From: Artemia franciscana
Lineage: Eukaryota > Arthropoda > Branchiopoda > Anostraca > Artemiidae
Assembly: GCF_032884065.1 (NCBI RefSeq)
Contig: NC_088883.1
Location: 24,361,637-24,425,636 of the forward strand
DNA: 64,000 nucleotides
Direction: 5' to 3'
How positions within the stretch are numbered: position 1 is the first letter of the stretch; each line of letters starts with the position of its first letter. The position numbers and the translations under genes are program-made. Below are positions 33,190 through 45,004 of this stretch, one piece after another. The notes beneath the pieces are model-generated. The model made no database searches. It was not told the origin of the DNA and worked only from the letters and a program-made list of their open reading frames with translations.

Positions 33190-35911
33190 CTCCTTGAGTC
33201 GAATGACCATTTCGTTGCTGCTGAATTTTCGGACCTAATCTGTATAAGTGTTTACCTGCCAACTAATTACCGCTCTTCGCTATCAAAGAATAAGTTCAGA
33301 AATGCTTGCAAAAGGCTAGCGAGTTTTGTCAAGAGAGTTTCAAAGCACCCAAACGCTCAAGTTTTAATCGCAGGAGACTTCGATTGTGATTTAACAGATA
33401 GTTCATAAAAAAAAACTAATTACCACTCTTCGCTATCAAAGAATAAGTTCACAAATGCTTGCAAAAGGCTAGCGAGTTTTGTCAAGAGTTTCAAAGCACC
33501 CAAACGCTCGAGTTTTGATCGCAGGAGACTTCAATTGTGATTTAACAGATAGTTCATAAAAAAAAACTAACTCCTTCTGAATTCCCCCCCCCCCTCCCTC
33601 CTACTCAGTTATTGCCAAAACAGAAACTTTCACGTTTATAGGCATTCTGTCAGCGACTTCTAACCTTGATCATTTTATTGCATCTTTCTCCTATGAAACT
33701 GTTGAGGTAATTAGTGACAGCTTTTATTCGGTTCACCTTCCAATAAAGTTGAAAATAAAAGCTTCGTTTAATGCCTCTAAACAGCCAGATAAAGTGGTTT
33801 TATATAAAAGATTGGAAAAAGTTAACCGCGAAAGGTTTCGTTTTGAATGCGACAGACTATAAAAAAAAAAAAAGAAGTGTCCTTTCATTTGTTGTGCACA
33901 CACTGGGGCCTCAGTGAAAAAGAAACAGCCATTGGAATCACCACCTATCTTGCAGAAATTAACCATGTATTAAATGTGCTGAAGCTTCAGCTGCCCCATG
34001 CAAGCGTGTTAGGAAAGGCTCTTAAGTTCAGGGTTGGTCAAAAAACCCTTCCCTTATGTCCACGTCCGAGTATTCTAAAGTTTGGCTGAATATTTTGAGG
34101 GATTGTGGCAGGCCGAAGTCTGGGACTGTTAATGGTTTGCGGCTATGTTCTAAATGTTTTTTTTTGCTAAAATGTTAAGAAAACATAAAGCTGATCTTAT
34201 TGAGAAAAACGCTCATAAAATTGCAGAAAACCCTTCAAAGCTCTTGGAAAAATTTGAACGCCCTTTTGAATACATTTGTGTCAATAATATTCCTGAGCGT
34301 GAGTGAATAAACTATTATAAGCATGAGTTTTTTTTTTCTCCCGATCCTGCCCTTGAATCAAAATTTGAAAAAGAAGTAAGTACTTGTCTGAAAAAACGCG
34401 ACAAAACTTCGACGTTTATAATTAAGCCAAGTGATGTATTGCTTTATTTTGAAAAAACTGAAGAAAAGAAACTCCGCGGGAGTTGATGGAATTACTGCCA
34501 GACATTTTGATTATGCAAGTCCTTTTCTTTTAACCATTTATCTCTACTTTTTCAAATGTCTATTGAAAATGAAGTTGTTCCTTATCAATTTTTAAGTGGC
34601 CAAATAACCCCTATCCCGAAAAAAGGCAAAAAGGACCTTACAGCGTTGAATTCTTTCTGACCAATAACAATTTCTCGTACTATTTTTAAATTAATTGATT
34701 CAGTTATTTTGGATGAAATTGTTTCTAAATGTTATGTCCCACCTCACCAATTTGGGAACCAAAAAGGTATTAGCTGGGACCATGCCCTTTTTGCTTTAAT
34801 GAATGTTCTTGCTGATGAAGAAACAAGTGGACCCAATATTATCCTTTGTGCTTTAGATATTTCTTGAGCTTTTGACTCCGGCATTTTTCCCCAAGTTTTA
34901 CTTGAACCGTATAAAAGGTAAGTAAATATTTGTATAGTAAAATACCTTCTGTACATGTACCATCACTTTAAGTTAAAGGGGGGATCTACCCTTTTGGATA
35001 TTTTGAAGGAGTCCCTCAAAGTGGCCTTAACTCACCGTCTTTATTTGATAACTCTGTTTTACATGTCCAAAATTCTGTTAATTTTACTTATATTTACCGT
35101 GGATTTAATTTGTCATTAATGACATTTGCAGATGACGTTTTGAACTTAAGTCGTACTTTTAGTCGTTGTGAAAACACGTTTTATTAGCTTTATAATGAAT
35201 ATAAAGATGTTGGATTTTCTTTCAACGTAGAAAAAACAGATGTTGTAGCTTTCAATTTTAAAGAGACAAATGGCCCTACTACTTTATCTTTAGCTAATGA
35301 TCAAGTCCCCTTTTCTCAAAAATTAGTTTACCTTGGAAAAAATATGAAAGAAACAGTGAAATTATCCCTTCAAAATTTGAAGAAAAACTGAGAATGGCTT
35401 ATGCTTCTATTGTATATAATATTAGAACATAGTTCAATTAAATCTCGCGAAAATTTATAATAGCCAAGTTGTACCTCATCTCCTTTCTCTTTGTCCAGTT
35501 TGGCAATTTTTAATGAGCCTCAGGAACTATCTGTCTGTAGAATATTTTTTCGCTATGTTAAGTTTCTTTTCAGTTACCCTCCTTGGACTAGAAATAGTTA
35601 CTTCATGAATAAAATCTGTCTAGTTTTGCCTATATTTGTTATTGATAAAAGAATGCCTAGTTTTCGTTCTTCTATGTCGATAGTCTCTCATCCTTGGACT
35701 GCGTTATTTATTTGATTGTATCTTGGTGTTGATTTTTTTTCGTATTCATTTATATTTTTTTTTTTTTTTTTTTTTGTATTCATTTATATTTTTTTTTTTT
35801 TTTTTTTTGTATTCATTTATATTTTTTTTATTACTCCATCTTAAGGGCATTTCACCCTCTTTTTGTAAAAGATGAGTTGCAAATAAACTAAATTGAATTG
35901 AAAAATAAAGA
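33190..35911 (+). pseudogene. Degraded CR1-like retrotransposon ending at an exon border
   Basis: Endonuclease remains at 33200-33760 (VLIAGDFDCDL and SNLDHFIASF). RT remains at about 34400-35400: SAGVDGITARHF, SGQITPIPKKGKKD, PITISRTIFK, CALDIS*AFD, GVPQSGLNSPSLF and FADDVLNLSRTF. The frame is broken by many stops and shifts. A segment of about 150 bases is tandemly duplicated (33260-33410 and 33414-33560). The 3' end is followed by three T-rich 44-base units (35740-35835) and a terminal aaattgaattgaaaaataaa ending about 5 bases from the donor of RNF41 exon 3. Confidence 0.7.
35740..35835. repeat. T-rich tandem repeat, about 44-base unit
   Basis: The unit gtattcatttatat followed by about 20 T is present nearly three times within the 3' end of the degraded retrotransposon. 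Replication slippage is likely. Confidence 0.8.
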
Positions 35912-35916
35912 ATCAC

Positions 35917-36298
35917 CTGATTTACTGCTTGACTTTGTTCAACTGTTGGTAACAGTTGCAAATCTGAACTGGTTGGCTTCTTCTCTTTGTTTACTTTTTT
36001 TAATGCATCAATTTCTGCTTTAAGTAAGTCCAATTCTGACAGGATCTTGGACATTTTTTCTTCCTGTTTCTCATTTTGTTTTTTATTTTCTTTTTGAACT
36101 ATTGCCAATTCAATCTTCAGACTTTGTATACAGTTATGATTGCCATATTCTTCAAAGAGTATTGTCATTCCACATCCAGATTGGCAAGTAACAGGTCTTT
36201 TGGGGTTAAAATTACATTCGAGAAGATGTGCAGCAAATCTTTCCAATGTCAATAAGGCAGGACATCCATGTGTCTGGTTGCTACAGCTTAAGGTTAAT
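35917..36298 (-). CDS. RNF41: RNF41/Nrdp1-like E3 ligase, exon 3 (zinc finger and coiled coil)
   Basis: 382-nt exon. The acceptor follows a pyrimidine tract (tttctttttacgtag|ATTAACC), and its first base completes the Arg codon split by intron 2. It encodes a SIAH/TRAF-like zinc-finger region (GCPALLTLERFAAHLLEC, then NPKRPVTCQSGCG and NHNC), then a Lys/Glu-rich coiled coil with heptad-like leucines. The NPKRPVTC stretch is nearly identical to vertebrate Nrdp1. The donor is AATCAG|gtgatt, phase 0. The donor lies only a few bases from the 3' end of a degraded retrotransposon on the opposite strand (33190-35911). The coiled coil presumably mediates self-association, as in the family. Confidence 0.93.
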
Positions 36299-37634
36299 CT
36301 ACGTAAAAAGAAATATATGGTAAAAATATGAATGTTATTACGCAGGAGAGCCAAGTTTAACTAGCTTAGAGCAATAATAACATTTTTTAACTTTGAGAGC
36401 CATCTATGACTGTTCTGATAATTGTAAATTCTTCCCTTGTTCTGGATTTGCATGCCCTATATATTTACTAAATCATGGTTGCAGCAATAGCTGCAATCTG
36501 TAAAGAGTAAACTACATTCAATAGTAACCGAAAGTCTAAAATCGTATTTTGAAAACAACTGTCAATTGAGATTTTTTATTTATTTAAAAGTTATGAAGGA
36601 ATGCAAAGTAAGTCATAAAGGAATGCATGTTCACTCAAACAATAAAAGTTCATTACAGAAACAAATTTTCAGAAATTCTTAAAAGAGCTCAAATCCCTTC
36701 AAACTAGTGGAAGATCAAAATCAAAAGAACATTATTGGAATCCCCAATTTCAAAAACTCTAAATTGCTGACTGAGTCCAAGGAAATATTGAGAATAACAT
36801 ACATGCCAAGAAGGCATTTATGACTCAGAGGTATTTAATCCCTCTAAATAAACATAACTTGCCAAGAAATGGCACCCAAAGATTTCAGCGATTTGAAAAT
36901 TGAAAAGGAACTCAGAACTTTCCCTGTAACCTATATGACACAGTTGAAGGTCAATTTGAAAAGAAACAAAATCAGTGAAAATTACGACAGACTTGACAAT
37001 CCCAATGTAGACTATGACTTCTCTTGAAACGGAAATCGAGATTGAATACCCCTTTACCACCTAGAAAAATCAGTACTATAGGCATAAGTTCTGATAAGAA
37101 ATCAAAAATTGTCAAATGACTGATCTATGTAATACCCCCAAGTAGAAATCAGTTTCAGCTCGAAATGCCTGAGTTTGGCTTGTTTTCAGACCTTGTTAAA
37201 GTGGCTGATGTCCATTCTATTGATTTATTGAATATAATCAGTATCACAAGAAAATAGGGTGGTCTAAGTTTCCTATTATATTTCTTATGGTGTATAAACA
37301 GTGTATCTGCACAAAACTTTCTAAAGCACATTTTAGAAACAATGTATATACAGAAATAGCCTATTTTCACAGGAATACAGTCAATCTTTTGCAAAATAAA
37401 GTTATCTACAGAAATCAGCATGAAAAACTGATTGACAAGTACTATTCATTTACACTTTTTAAATTAGAGCTGCAAGGAAGAAAGAATAAACTTCATTTAA
37501 ACTTTGATAAAAATAAATCAACCTTAATACACTAAATAAAGGTAAAAAAAATTAACTTCACAAAACTCATCTAGCCTGAGGTTTTTTTAAAATCAGTTTG
37601 TATATATCTGCAATATATAGAATTAAATAAATAC
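36299..37634 (-). other. RNF41 intron 2
   Basis: 1336-base intron bounded by AG|gtattt and tttttacgtag|A. AT-rich, no repeat or RNA gene recognised. The short open frames on either strand are not supported. Confidence 0.6.
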
Positions 37635-37777
37635 CTAGACAGAAAATTCCTCAAGATCCTTGGAGCAGGCTTCAGACCATCAATAGTTAAATTGGTTCTG
37701 TCTATAGGACAAGTCTGGCTTGATGTTAACCACTCAGTAATGCAAGTATTACAAAACACATGTTCACATATTGGAGC
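37635..37777 (-). CDS. RNF41: RNF41/Nrdp1-like E3 ligase, exon 2 (RING core)
   Basis: 143-nt exon. The acceptor is ...attcaag|GCTCCA, phase 0 to match exon 1, and the donor is TCTAG|gtattt, phase 2. It encodes APICEHVFCNTCITEW and then QTCPID, completing a C3HC3D RING. The last zinc ligand is Asp instead of Cys or His, a hallmark of Nrdp1/RNF41. It continues with the conserved segment PRILRNFLS before the SIAH-type zinc finger of exon 3. Joining exons 1, 2 and 3 keeps one frame and matches the family without a gap. It lies between intron 1, which holds several retrotransposons, and a 1.3-kb intron 2. Confidence 0.95.
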
Positions 37778-38071
37778 CTTGAATATAAATACATCAATTA
37801 TACAGAGGCATGTGAAGAAACATTAAGAATTGAAGTAAAGTTAATAGAATCTCCCAGTATCAAAACTAAAAATATATACAAGTACGCACTGAAACGCATT
37901 GAGGTATATTAGTCTGGTGAAACTCCGATTTGTTTTTATGACTAACAAAGTAAAAAAAATCAAGCAGATAAATTGACTAACAAGGTTTTGATAGAATGTT
38001 GCAGCAAGGGGATCAGTGTGATCCATTTCATATGCAGGAGGACATAATAATAATAATTTATTTTTGACCCG

Positions 38072-40792
38072 CTACAAAAAATCAAAGCGGAGTATCAATA
38101 AAAGAAACAATACAAACACTACACAAAACAGAAAGAACAAGAAACTAAAGCAAACGAGTAAGGCCTCTGTGGGCGGGCAGATACTTATAAGTAGACTGGG
38201 GTATTTTGCCAGCAAGCTCCGTGAGCTTCGACCCAATATTCGGGAAACTATAAATAGATATGAGGCTCCTATTCCTATACCATGGAGGCAGATACAATAG
38301 AAAACGGGAAAACCGGAAATAATAAGAACGAACTGAACTGATATCTTTTTATGAAAAATAGGGTAAATACCAGAAAGAAACAAAACCGAATGATCTGTAA
38401 AAACCGAGTATAATTTAGCAAGAGACTTTCTATTGTATCTACCCCGGTTAGCAACAATTTTAGAGTAACTTAATTGGATTTTCTTCTTGCAATCAGCAAC
38501 AGTGAAAGTCCATAAGGATTTTAGAGTTTTACTAACGTTAATTCCCAGCCACCGAAATGAAGAAACCGACGGGGTAGAAAAAGATCCACAGATTAGAGGA
38601 GTAGTGATATTACTATTAAATGAAAGATATTCACACTTTGAAAGATTAAAAGAAAGTCCAATCGCATGAAGTTTAGATGCTACTGTTGAAACTGACAAAG
38701 AGAGCCCTTTTTTAGTCCTACTGATCAAAAGAATATCATCCGCATAGGCAAGATAAGAAATATTTACAGAATTAAGGATGCAAGTAGGTGGGATAGAGGA
38801 ACGGACAGATGATATACAAAGTTTGAAAATAGAGGGGGAAAGGACAGCACCTTGCTGGACCCCACGTCGTACTGGAATTTTACTATCTGAAACCCTCATG
38901 TCCGTTTTAATCCGCAAAAAGGAATTTGAATACCAATATCTAAGAAGAAAAATTACCGATATGTTGATACCGTGACTAAAAAGGGAAAAGATAGCTTGGG
39001 AATGCGTAACAGTGTCAAAGGCTTTGGAGAGATCCAAAGCACATAAATGTAACTCGAATCCCTTTTTAGTAGCCTCAATAAGAACATTAGCCAAAACTCG
39101 ATGAGCCTGCTGGCAACCTACTCCAGCTGAAAACCCAATCTGATTTTCACCAAAATATGCCGAAGAATTAACTGATGGGAGAAGATACTCAAATATTTTG
39201 CTTATATTGCAGGAAACCGTTATTGGCCTGTAAGATGCACACTCAGTCGGAATCTTTCCTCTTTTCAGGATCGAAGTAACTGTTCCACACAAAAAACTCT
39301 CAGGCACAACCGAGGTGCATAAGCACATTTGAAACAGAAGTTGTAAATGTTGGACTAGAGCTGGACAATCAACATTTAGGTGTTTGGCACTTATACCATC
39401 ACAATCAATAGAGCTAGACTTAGGCTTCTTTATAGCTTGTACCACTGAAACTAAATTACCTTGGAGGATCTGGTTCTGGCGGAGTGATATGGGAAGCGCA
39501 GAAATAAGAAACCTCATAAAAGTAGCATGAACAAAATGGTTTATAGTGTTGAAAATCTGGTCGTAATATTTGCACCAAGCAGCAGGACTAATTGGGCTAC
39601 TTGTTGACGAAGAGTCATCGATTTTATTTGAATTTAACACATTTTTCCAATCTAAATTACTTGACAGGAATTTGCAAATTTTAGATTTTGCAGACCGTAA
39701 ATACTTTTTATACTCTAATTTAGTTTTCTGTTTAAGCTGAAATATTACACCGCTACGTGGTCGTTCGCAAGAAACCCAAATACGTAGCCAAAATTTGGCT
39801 TTATTTTTCACTGATTTTAGACCCGGATCCCTTGACCATTCAGGATTCCGCGTATTAAATTTAACACGTTCTTCAGGAACAGCCACCCTCTCAGCTTCCT
39901 TCATGCATGATATAATATTAAAATAATATTTATTCAGAAAATTCTTATCATTTACAAATTTAGATCCAACCTTAAGTAGCTGAAAAGGAACTTTTATCCT
40001 AGACAAAAAAGCTGTAAGGGTAGAAATATAAAGAGCCCAATTAGCCTTATTCCAATTTCGCCTGGTAAACCATCTACGATTCCCACGTCTAGTAGAACTA
40101 TCTTGCGACAGAGAAATACCAAGCATGAAGGAAATTTGTAGGTGGTCTATATCGCTTTCTATTTCATGTACAGAAACAGTTGAAACAGATAAATTAGGAG
40201 AGCAAAGAACATGATCAATATTAGTAAGGCTCCCAGAATGATGGATGTAAGAAAACAGACGATTCTTATCCACTAGCTTAAACTCAGATAAAGACTCGAA
40301 CAACAGATCAGACCGAATATTTGAATTCAGTAAATCAGCATTAAAATCCCCGGCGACAACAAAATGATAACCGAGAGACGATGCGGATTCTGTCACTTTT
40401 TTCAAAACACTACAGGTCTTGGCAAACTTATTCAGTGATTGAACCGACTTACAATCACAAGGAAACTACACATTAATAAGTCTTAAATCGGCAATTCGCA
40501 CGGCCAAGAGGTTTTCGTCACTATGGAACAGCACAGGCGTCGTGGATGAAAAGGAGCTATGTCTCAGTATACAGGCGAGGCCTCCGGAAGGTCTACCAAA
40601 CGTAGATCTTGCAGCACTCACAAAAGTAATATGGTTTGCACTCCGTTTCAACAAGTTGGTATTATCTGAAGATAAAAGATGCTCTTGAAGACAAACGATG
40701 TCATAGTTGCTCGAAAGTTCATCAATGATGTGCTCTTTTTGACGTGTTCCATTTATATTGTAAGAAATAACCGAGAATTTTTGCGACATCAT
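38072..40792 (-). pseudogene. Retrotransposon ORF2, endonuclease and RT (nearly intact)
   Basis: Starts at ATG 40792 (an in-frame upstream ATG also exists at 40834). Endonuclease: ISYNINGTRQK, CLQEHLL, GRPSGGLA, then an in-frame TAG (near 40466, in place of the Tyr of NIYFPC in the relative), VVAGDFNADLL, TNIDHVLCS and DHLQISF. RT: ASYRPITVSC, LCALDLSKAFDTV, GVQQGAVLSPSIF and YLAYADDILLISRTKKG. A frameshift near 38320-38340 precedes the C-terminus (the WYRN motif is in another frame). No RNase H. With one nonsense codon and one or two shifts it decayed recently. Confidence 0.8.
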
Positions 40793-41875
40793 TTTTTCAC
40801 AGCGGTCGCAATACGAGACTTGAGCACTGGACATAATAGACTATGTGAAGTGTGAGAATCGCCGCAGTTTGCACATTTAGGTCTATTTGTACAGGGTGCA
40901 TCTTTCGAAAAAATGTGATATTCGGCGCAGCGCTCACATTTTTCCACCTGACTGGTACAATCGTTGATAGTGATCAGGAGACCTGCACTTCAAAGCAACA
41001 TCATGGTACACTTACGAAATCATAAATTCTGAAAATCTCGTAACCTATTTTTACTCCATTCTTCATAGCGTCACGTTTTGCAAACGAATCTGAAAAGTCT
41101 AGCTTGATAGTTTGGGAGAAACCAATTCGGTTTGCGTCAACGACTCCTGAGTGCATTTTGAATTCGGAAGCATTAAGTGACAGCAGGATTCCTTTTATTA
41201 TTCCAAGGTAACGTTTCTTCAGAATCTTCGTGCCAATACCCGAGACTAAAGACTTCACAGACTCACAGAAATCAGAAGCTACCGATTTTTCAATGTTCAC
41301 GAACAACCGAACAACTGAACCGAATCATGACCACTTAATTGATCGATAAAGTCTTTGCGGCTTGTCGGATCTCTAATAGATGGTGGCAATTTAGAGACAA
41401 CAATAGTGGAGTGGATATCGGCAGGTTTCGAGGCACTGGCTCCAGGCTGTGGTAATGGCGGGAAATGGTTGGAAAACGCCTCAAACTGATTAGAAATAGT
41501 CTTTAGCTGGATACGCAGCTCGTTCACTCCCGAAAAGAGAGCAGAATAAGCTGTAGCTGGTATCAATGGGACTTCACTAGGGCTTAATATACAAAATATC
41601 GGGATGTCGAAATCATCTGTATTGCCCTTCTTGATAAAATCCAGTATATCTCCTAAATGCCTTAGTGACGCTTTCAATCCAGTTCGCTTCTGAAATAAAG
41701 CATCTGGATACAGCTTGGACCCAAGCCACTTCTTCGCATTCACAATATCATTGACGTCAAAAAATTCTGTACCAAACTTCTTAATCATCTCATCATCAAT
41801 TCCTTTTTCAACATTTTGCTGAACAAAATTTAACACTGGAGAATAATGCAAATTGTCCTCATCACCTCCGTGCAT
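40789..41875 (-). pseudogene. Retrotransposon ORF1 (damaged)
   Basis: ATG at 41875 opens a frame to about 41297 (LHYSPVLNFVQQNVEKGID, ILSPSEVPLIPATAYS), which after a frameshift continues at 41306-41001 (RIGFSQTIKLDF, KIGYEIFR). The zinc knuckles lie in another frame at about 40800-40960: CERCAEYHIFSKDAPC and CANCGDSHTSHSLLC. The frame ends ...AVKK with TGA overlapping the ORF2 ATG at 40792, the same ATGA arrangement as the other copy. Confidence 0.75.
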
Positions 41876-42150
41876 GTTAACTAATTATAGCGCGCTGACA
41901 GTGAAATACGTGAAATGCACAGTGAAATAACTTGAATGCGGCTCACAGTGATTGCAATCTTGAATGCAAATTAAATCATGAGCGATGGAAATTAAATAAT
42001 AAGCAAGGGAAGCGTAGTTTCTTGCTACCTGATCCCCGCAGTTTAAGGGAGAACCCACTCCCGCTAGGTACAACGGCCCTTGCGACAAGAAAACTCCCCT
42101 CTTCTGCTCGTTTATTATCGCGTAATACGGCGCTTCTACCGTTCCCAAAG

Positions 42151-42729
42151 TTAAAAACTCTCTTTATTTACTCTTTTCTCTCTTTTTCGTTCAGAAATAT
42201 TGATCAATCAAAGTTCTAATTAATTCCTTTTTTATCTTTTTATCCAGCAATGGAATTGGAGTAAACCAGTCAGACAAGTTTTAATTAAAACCAATCTTTT
42301 GCCAAATTTTTCAAAATCCTTCACTGGGATTAAAATTCAATAGCCATAAGATCACTGAGAAAGCTTACTCGTTTGATTTCGTCCATAAATATCCGATTTT
42401 GAGATAGATGCATTCGACTTGAACTCGGAATTGAAACTGATATGAGTTTCACTTCCACTGATTGTCCATTTCTTATTATAGGTTCCAGTGATTGCACCGT
42501 TCTTATAATAAGTTTCAATACTTGCCAAGAAAGCAGTGATTATCCATTGAATCCTTCCCACATTCAAGCAAAAGATTGGGATAAAAATCTTGTCATTTTT
42601 TATCTCTTGTAGTTGACAAACTTTCACCTCTAAGACTTGATCCTTGTGTACTTAATTTTTGGCAGGTAAAATGTAGATTTTTATGAAGAATATTTAACTT
42701 AGGGATCAGACAATGCTAAACATTTTCCT
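42151..42729. other. Intron 1 DNA, nothing recognised
   Basis: A minus-strand open frame at 42352-42627 has no recognisable domain. It contains two diverged copies of a ccagtgatt/ccactgatt phrase, but this is too short to call a repeat. Confidence 0.3.
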
Positions 42730-43410
42730 GATTCTGGATATTTTCCTGAAGATCATACGGGATCAAAAGGTCAATTTGCACTCTCCCAATTTAAATCACT
42801 TTCTAGTTTTTTTTTATGAACAGACATTTGATTCAGTCAACAAAGATGATTTAGTGAAAACTGAAATATTTGCACTTAAGAAGAAAAGAAGAAAATCTGT
42901 CAAAGTTCACTGAAATTTGTTCACACTTTCATCTAGAATTCTTAAATCATAAGCATAATCTAAGTCCACAAAGTTTTCCTCCCTACTTAATTCTGTTCTC
43001 CCAATGCTTTTCCTGTGCTTCTTAAGAAAAAGTCCACAAAAGTGATCTATATAAAGTGGGATAGAACACAACCCTGCTTAACTCCTGACTCAATACAGAA
43101 TCAGCAACTAACCTCATTCCCTACCTTAACTACAACAGAACTATTCTCATACACATCAATAATCACTTTAATGTATATATCTGGTATACCATACAAGGAT
43201 AAAACATCCACTAAAGCTCTGGTAAGAACTGAATCAAACAAAACAAACCATCCTCTACAATTTGTAAAACTGGACTGTTCTTTTCTTTAAAATTTGTCAA
43301 CACTGTGTCTCAATCTAAAAAGCATCATACTACTAAGTAATTTGCCACCCACAGCAACCAGGCTAATGCCTCAATAATTACACCATCTTCAATTGTATCA
43401 CCTTTCTTAC
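42730..43410 (-). pseudogene. RTE/ingi-like reverse transcriptase relic
   Basis: Read on the minus strand, remnants include LFDSVLTRALVDVLSLYGIP, YENSSVVVKVGNE, SGVKQGCVLS and DLDYAYDL (a mutated DLDYADDL). The GVKQGCVLSP form with D-L-D-Y-A-D-D is typical of RTE/ingi-type RTs. Many stops. No endonuclease was recognised nearby. Confidence 0.55.
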
Positions 43411-43489
43411 AGTTGTTTAATTAGTGTTCATAATGTTCTTAATATTCCTTGTTTTTAGAAGTATACTTTTGGTTTTTCCTCGAAGTTAA

Positions 43490-44682
43490 TTGTGTGGTAG
43501 AAGATTTCGGAGTTTTTCTTTTCTTAACTCAATGTTCCCTAGTTCTTCTAGCCCCCTCAGGGAAGGGGGCCAATCATGTAATTGGCTTTCAGAATCTGAT
43601 ATTCATATTTTTGTATCTCCAATATTCAATGATGATAGCCAGAATGATACCCTGATTACTGTCTCAGAGTCCCCAATCTCCAAAACTGATACCCAGCCAA
43701 ATGATAATTTCAGACAATGGGCAGAAAACAGAAACGTAAAAAGCTTTCTATATGTCCTCCTGAAATAATTGGAATCTCAGACTCAGTCCCAGCTATGGAG
43801 ATAAAAGACAAACCCATTTTCCTTTTTAATTCAACAGTAAAAGACCAATCTTTTTGTATCAAAAATTTATATAACATTAGAATGAATATTTTCAAATCTT
43901 TTAGATGTATCTCCACTGTGAATGTAAACAGAGATGGTTCATTAACAGTTATGTTCCTTGACAGAAATGAAGCCTGTAAACTTCTTAACCTATACAAAAT
44001 TGGTAGTATCTCTGTAATGTCAGAATGGTGGAAACCACCACAGAAATATTCAAAGAAAATAGTGTTGTATAACATACCATTAAAACTGTCAACTGAAGAC
44101 TTGAAAGATGGTTCTATGAACAACAAGGGGGAAATGCTGGAGGTTCTTGAAGTTCATTGTATGGGCAAGCCAGATTTTGATGGACTAATAACCAGTAAGA
44201 GTGTCCTCTTTATCTTACCTGTGAGTTCCCAATTTGACTCGGTTTTCCTGTTTGGTCAGCTAATAGCTCATAAAACATACCAAGAAAAGCCTCTCCAATG
44301 CTCAAAATATTTTAAGCTTGGTCACTCATCTAAGTACTGTTCTTGCTCTGAATTGGGGTGTCCCAATTGCCTTGGTAATCATTTCTTGTTTACAGAAAGT
44401 TTATGTACTGAAGTTCCTAAATGTACAAATTGTGATGTTAGTTATCAATCAACAGATCACAATTCATGTTCAAAACATGTTCAATGGGCTAAAGTTTTAA
44501 GGATTGCCCATCAAGAAAATGTTCCTTTCCCTATAGCTGTAAAGGAGCTGGCGAAGCTCTCCAAAGTTCCATCAAGTCTAAGAGCTAATGAGGCTAAGGA
44601 AGTGAATTTAGCCCTTCCTCCAAAACCCTGGCTACAGGTCCCAAAAAAAAAAAACAAATCAGGCACCACTACCTCCTATTAA
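43490..44682 (+). pseudogene. I-like element ORF1, gag-like
   Basis: A 5' segment at 43490-43735 joins by frameshift to the long frame 43717-44682 (321 codons). The C-terminal half has three zinc knuckles: CSKYFKLGHSSKYC (second Cys replaced by Tyr), CPNCLGNHFLFTESLC and CTNCDVSYQSTDHNSC. This triple arrangement is usual for I/Jockey-type ORF1 proteins. The long open frame suggests moderate age. Confidence 0.7.
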
Positions 44683-45004
44683 GACATCTCTCCCACACTT
44701 GGCTAGGGAGCAACCCAATGTTGTTATAGCGATTCCAGCCCTCCACAATCCTAGAACTAATTCTAAATCTTGGTCTGAAGGAATGGCAGTTTCACTAAAT
44801 ATTTCTACTCAAGCCAACACTATGCAAGATAGAGTTGGACCTCATATTACAAATTTATATGTTGCATCAGTGGACCAAATCTTCCAATCAAATTTGTCTA
44901 AAGAAAAAAAAGGTTGTTTAACAAAAGAAATTGCAGAATACTACTTTCCAATTCTATTTTCAATGAGATAGGAACAGATATATCATCAACTCTCTCAAAT
45001 TATC

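Larger units (their letters stand above)
38040..42150 (-). mobile_element. Two-ORF non-LTR retrotransposon, inverted relative of 26790-30852
   Basis: Minus-strand copy in RNF41 intron 1, sense with respect to the gene. Its 3' TTA-type tail is at 38044-38060 and its 5' UTR is near 41885-42150. The UTR contains a block also found in the other copy (GCAAGGGCCGTTGTACC versus GCAAGAGCCGTGGTACC). It is diverged from that copy and carries a few inactivating lesions. The 5' boundary is approximate. Confidence 0.85.
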
